The translations under genes and the position numbers were made by a program. Shown here piece by piece: positions 7,060 to 9,125 of a stretch of 9,125 nt of DNA. How positions within the stretch are numbered: position 1 is the first letter of the stretch; each line of letters begins with the position of its first letter. This DNA comes from Clostridiales bacterium (GTDB lineage Bacteria > Bacillota > Clostridia > Peptostreptococcales > BM714), in assembly GCA_002869095.1 (NCBI GenBank), contig PKTO01000291.1, positions 1 to 9,125 on the forward strand, given 5' to 3'. The notes below the pieces were generated by a model that was given only the letters and a program-made list of their open reading frames with translations, searched no databases and was not told where the DNA came from.

Positions 7060-7093
7060 AAAAAAACAGCCAAAGCAAAAGAACTTTGACTGT
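7060..7093 (-). terminator. Riboswitch-controlled terminator with alternative antiterminator
   Basis: On the minus strand ACAGTCAAAG (7093-7084) pairs with CTTTGGCTGT (7075-7066), nine Watson-Crick pairs and one G-U, followed by seven U (7066-7060), 42 nt before the asd start codon. A competing pairing is visible: GCAAAAGA (7114-7107) is perfectly complementary to TCTTTTGC (7082-7075), and ACAG (7119-7116) to CTGT (7069-7066). This antiterminator would begin directly after the 3' strand of riboswitch helix P1 and removes the terminator's 3' arm. The expected logic is that lysine bound means P1 is stable, the terminator forms and the operon is off. Confidence 0.88.
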
Positions 7094-7119
7094 TGATATC
7101 AAAATATCTTTTGCCCTGT

Positions 7120-7300
7120 GTAAGTTAGCGCTTTACTGAAAGGGTGGGCACCTATTCAGCAAAAGTACCATGTCTATTAAACAGGATACCAGATATTTGC
7201 CCCGGGGAGGACAGTATCTTCGGCGAATTCACCTTTCTCATGGATTAAGATACCCCAATCTGGTCCATGGCACTCATTGAAATTCGCTCCTCTAAAGTAC
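7120..7300 (-). promoter_or_regulatory. Lysine riboswitch (L box) in the asd operon leader
   Basis: The minus strand folds into the five-helix lysine aptamer. P1 pairs 7300-7292 with 7128-7120 (imperfect, with TTAG/CTAA innermost). P2 pairs CGAATT (7286-7281) with 7229-7224, extended by CATGGA (7269-7264) with 7244-7239. P3 pairs 7219-7215 with 7195-7191, P4 pairs GTATC (7189-7185) with GGTAC (7169-7165), and P5 is a hairpin with CTGAA/TTCAG and GGT/ACC (7159-7136). Core sequences fit the known consensus: AGAGGAGCGAA (7293-7283), CGCCGAAG after P2, TGG after P3, and AGCGCTA before the P1 closing strand. Position directly upstream of lysine-synthesis genes and before a terminator agrees with this class. 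The identification rests on fold, motifs and context; no covariance search was possible. Confidence 0.92.
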
Positions 7301-7342
7301 AACCTAAAGAACGGCTATTGAATTGTATCGATGTTACTCGAC

Positions 7343-7371
7343 ATTCTATACTTTAAAACAGTATTTGTCAA
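7343..7371 (-). promoter_or_regulatory. Sigma-A promoter of the asd-dapA-dapB-dapH operon
   Basis: On the minus strand a perfect -35 TTGACA (7371-7366) is separated by 17 bp from the -10 TAGAAT (7348-7343), which differs from consensus at one position. Transcription should begin near 7336, about 36 nt before the riboswitch, giving a leader of roughly 318 nt to the asd start codon. Confidence 0.85.
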
Positions 7372-7406
7372 CAGAATAGGCAATAGCAGCGTATGCATTT
7401 CATTTA

Positions 7407-7415
7407 TGGGATAAT
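7407..7415 (+). promoter_or_regulatory. Weak candidate -10 for the M20 amidohydrolase gene
   Basis: TGGGATAAT is an extended -10-like sequence that would place the start of transcription near 7422, just before the ribosome binding site AGGAGGG (7427-7433). The perfect TATAAT at 7421-7426 lies too close to the start codon to serve this gene unless its mRNA lacks the ribosome binding site. No good -35 is seen at 16-18 bp from either. The rest of 7019-7439 is taken by the opposite-strand operon leader. Confidence 0.3.
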
Positions 7416-7439
7416 TATACTATAATAGGAGGGACATCA

Positions 7440-8591
7440 ATGAAGGAGAACAGAAAAATGAAAATAGAAAAGGGATACAAAGAATTGCTTTCGGATATCA
7501 GAGGCGAACTTCACAAAATTCCGGAAATCGGTTTTAAAGAGTTCAAGACGAGCAAATATATAGAAAACCGTTTGAGAAAACTTTCTCCGGACAGATTGGA
7601 ACAGGTCGCAGAAACCGGCTGGATTGCATTTTTCAGGGGCACAGAAGGAAAAAGGACATTGGCATTCAGAACAGACATGGACGGATTGCCGGTCGAAGAA
7701 AGTGAAAAGCATGAAATGCGGTCCCAACACAGGGGAATGATGCATGCTTGCGGCCATGACGGGCACATGTCCATATTGCTTGTCTTTGCGCAATTTTTGG
7801 CGGACAACAGAAAAACAACAAAGGACAATGTCGTACTTGTTTTCCAACCGGCCGAAGAAGGGCCTGGAGGGGCGGAGGTGGTTGCCGGCTCCAAGGTTTT
7901 CGAAGACTTGGAAATCGATGAAATATTCGGTCTGCACCTTTTTCCGCTTGTGGAAGAAGGGAAGATTGCGCTGAAGGAGGGTCCATTGATGGCGCAATCC
8001 GGGGAGATTGACGTTATAGTCCGCGGGTTAAGTTCGCACGGGGCTCAGCCGCAGGAAGGAATTGACGCGATTGTTGCGGCTGCGGCATTCATAAACGAAA
8101 CACAGAAGATCGTAAGCAGATTCATAAGGCCCGTAGACCCCGCAGTAATAACATTTGGAAAGACATGGGGAGGCGAGGCCAGAAACATAGTTTCCGGAGA
8201 AATGGCCATTGAAGGAACCATACGGACATTCAGCGAAGATGTCTACCTTTCAATAAAGAACCGCATAAGGGACATTGCCGACGGAATAGAGAAGGTTTAC
8301 GGGTGCGTGATTGAAACGGTTTTCAGGGACATGTATCCTCCTGTCATAAACGACAAAGGGCTCGTTGAAAGGTTCAGGGAGTCGTATGGAGGAGAAATCG
8401 TAGACATAGAGCCCCAGATGCTTGCAGAGGATTTTTCATACTACCAAAAGAAGGTTCCGGGCCTGTTTGTTTTCCTCGGGACCAAGAATGAAGATAAAGG
8501 ATTCGTGAGTCCGCTCCACAGCCAAAATTTCAATTTTGACGAATCCGTCCTTGTGAAAGGACTCGAGGCGTATGTGTCTTTAATAGAGTGA
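7440..8591 (+). CDS. M20D-family amidohydrolase, probable N-acetyldiaminopimelate deacetylase
   Basis: The 383-residue protein is a di-metal M20 peptidase/amidohydrolase. The visible metal ligands are Cys104 and His106 in MHACGHDGHM, Glu140 in QPAEEGPGGAE (with catalytic Glu139), His166 in GLHL and His360 in SPLHS. A lid/dimerisation domain spans about 185-295 (SSHGAQPQEGIDA, then DPAVITFG, ARNIVSGEMAIEGTIRTFSE). The N-terminus HKIPEIGFKEFKTSKYI and the block around VSRFIRPVDPAVIT resemble B. subtilis YkuR (N-acetyl-DAP deacetylase), and divergence from an operon ending in dapH supports that role: deacetylating N-acetyl-LL-DAP in the cytoplasm. Hippurate hydrolase or another N-acyl-amino-acid amidohydrolase cannot be excluded, because the family is hard to separate by motif. 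ATG 7440 has AGGAGGG 6 nt upstream; an in-frame ATG at 7458 has its own AAGGAG. It is outside the lysine riboswitch. Confidence 0.85.
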   Translation: MKENRKMKIEKGYKELLSDIRGELHKIPEIGFKEFKTSKYIENRLRKLSPDRLEQVAETGWIAFFRGTEGKRTLAFRTDMDGLPVEESEKHEMRSQHRGMMHACGHDGHMSILLVFAQFLADNRKTTKDNVVLVFQPAEEGPGGAEVVAGSKVFEDLEIDEIFGLHLFPLVEEGKIALKEGPLMAQSGEIDVIVRGLSSHGAQPQEGIDAIVAAAAFINETQKIVSRFIRPVDPAVITFGKTWGGEARNIVSGEMAIEGTIRTFSEDVYLSIKNRIRDIADGIEKVYGCVIETVFRDMYPPVINDKGLVERFRESYGGEIVDIEPQMLAEDFSYYQKKVPGLFVFLGTKNEDKGFVSPLHSQNFNFDESVLVKGLEAYVSLIE

Positions 8592-8607
8592 TGAAGGGGA
8601 TGAATCG

Positions 8608-9125
8608 ATGAAACGTATGACAATTTCAAACGTCAATCTCCTTTACCTGTTTATGGCTGTGCTCCTTATAACAGTCGGCACCATCGTACAGTCTATGAAT
8701 GCCGAATTGGGCTTGATAGCGACCGAGTTCCTGCTTGTGCTGATGCCGACGGTGCTTTTTGCATTTTGGACACGGGACGGAATGAAGAAGATATTCAGGC
8801 TCAATCCATTGCCGCTTCGAGAAGGAATATTGATTGTTTCAATCGCGATACTGTTTTATCCGGTATCGATAATTGGCAACCTGATTGTAATCAATTTGCT
8901 TGATTCGATAGGCTGGTACAGACCGATACCTTTCCCGACGGCGACTAATGCGCAGGAATATGTCTTGCTCATTTTTGCGGTGGCAGTAAGCGCGGGAATA
9001 TGCGAGGAGTTTTTGTTCAGAGGCTTGATAATGAAGGCTTACGGACGTTACGGGCCGAATAGGGCAATTCTTTCAACGGCTGTATTGTTTGGCCTTTTCC
9101 ACTTCAATCTGCAAAATCTGGCAGC
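8608..9125 (+). CDS. CPBP-family intramembrane protease (3' end outside window)
   Basis: From the ATG at 8608 the frame stays open to the window end, giving 172 residues. The protein is strongly hydrophobic, with membrane segments at about 9-29, 35-54, 72-98, 116-132 and 150-163. The first CPBP (CAAX protease and bacteriocin-processing, formerly Abi) motif EExxxR appears as CEEFLFRG, with Glu133, Glu134 and Arg138. The second, FxxxH, appears as FGLFH with His165. These are the catalytic and metal-binding residues of intramembrane glutamic endopeptidases. The start has AAGGGGA (8594-8600) 7 nt upstream. It begins 16 nt after the M20 gene on the same strand, so the two are probably co-transcribed. 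The third motif and C-terminus lie beyond the window. The substrate is unknown; family members act in bacteriocin immunity, peptide maturation or membrane-protein cleavage. Confidence 0.88.
   Translation, partial: MKRMTISNVNLLYLFMAVLLITVGTIVQSMNAELGLIATEFLLVLMPTVLFAFWTRDGMKKIFRLNPLPLREGILIVSIAILFYPVSIIGNLIVINLLDSIGWYRPIPFPTATNAQEYVLLIFAVAVSAGICEEFLFRGLIMKAYGRYGPNRAILSTAVLFGLFHFNLQNLA

Noticed and set aside
7421..7426. Perfect TATAAT just before the M20 start codon
   Set aside because: Transcription would begin at about 7433, after the ribosome binding site, and no -35 is present at the right distance.
7437..7997. Open frame on the minus strand opposite the M20 gene (186 codons)
   Set aside because: It is antisense to a well-supported amidohydrolase, rich in Phe, His and Cys without motifs, and has no promoter or ribosome binding site.

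Overview
The window looks like chromosome from a Gram-positive Clostridia-type bacterium (Firmicutes, possibly near Peptostreptococcaceae). The reasons are strong AGGAGG ribosome binding sites, sigma-A type promoters, U-tailed intrinsic terminators, a lysine riboswitch, the acetylase branch of lysine/diaminopimelate (DAP) synthesis, and an ECF sigma/DUF4179 pair. The genus is inferred, not proven. I see no transposase, phage gene, tRNA, rRNA or CRISPR array.

Layout. Positions 1-324 (+) hold the C-terminal 107 residues of hypoxanthine phosphoribosyltransferase. Positions 325-671 have no gene but contain a 126-bp nested palindromic element and an intrinsic terminator. Positions 672-2562 (+) encode an ECF sigma factor overlapping by 8 nt a DUF4179 membrane protein, the probable anti-sigma. 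Positions 2639-3235 (+) encode a lipoprotein of the IseA (DL-endopeptidase inhibitor) family. Positions 3236-3617 have no gene; they hold a bidirectional terminator, a partial repeat copy and a second full nested palindrome. Positions 3618-7018 (-) are the operon asd-dapA-dapB-dapH, running leftward. Positions 7019-7439 hold, on the minus strand, a sigma-A promoter, a lysine riboswitch and a terminator/antiterminator switch. Positions 7440-8591 (+) encode an M20 amidohydrolase, probably N-acetyl-DAP deacetylase, followed after 16 nt by a CPBP-family membrane protease cut by the window end.

How they fit. Asd, DapA, DapB and DapH take aspartyl phosphate to N-acetyl-2-amino-6-oxopimelate; the divergent M20 enzyme would carry out the later deacetylation. 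The aminotransferase between them, and DapF and LysA, are not in the window. Lysine should switch off the operon through the riboswitch, while the deacetylase lies outside that control. The ECF/DUF4179/IseA cluster is plausibly an envelope-stress module acting on wall hydrolases, so much of the window bears on the cell wall.

The most unusual observation is a family of structured repeats. The elements at 326-451 (conserved strand minus) and 3490-3618 (conserved strand plus) share four identical sequence blocks in the same order and at nearly the same spacing. The stems between the blocks differ in sequence but are still paired. Each element abuts the stop codon of a gene (hpt, dapH) in the same relative orientation. 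A third, half copy lies at 3344-3388.
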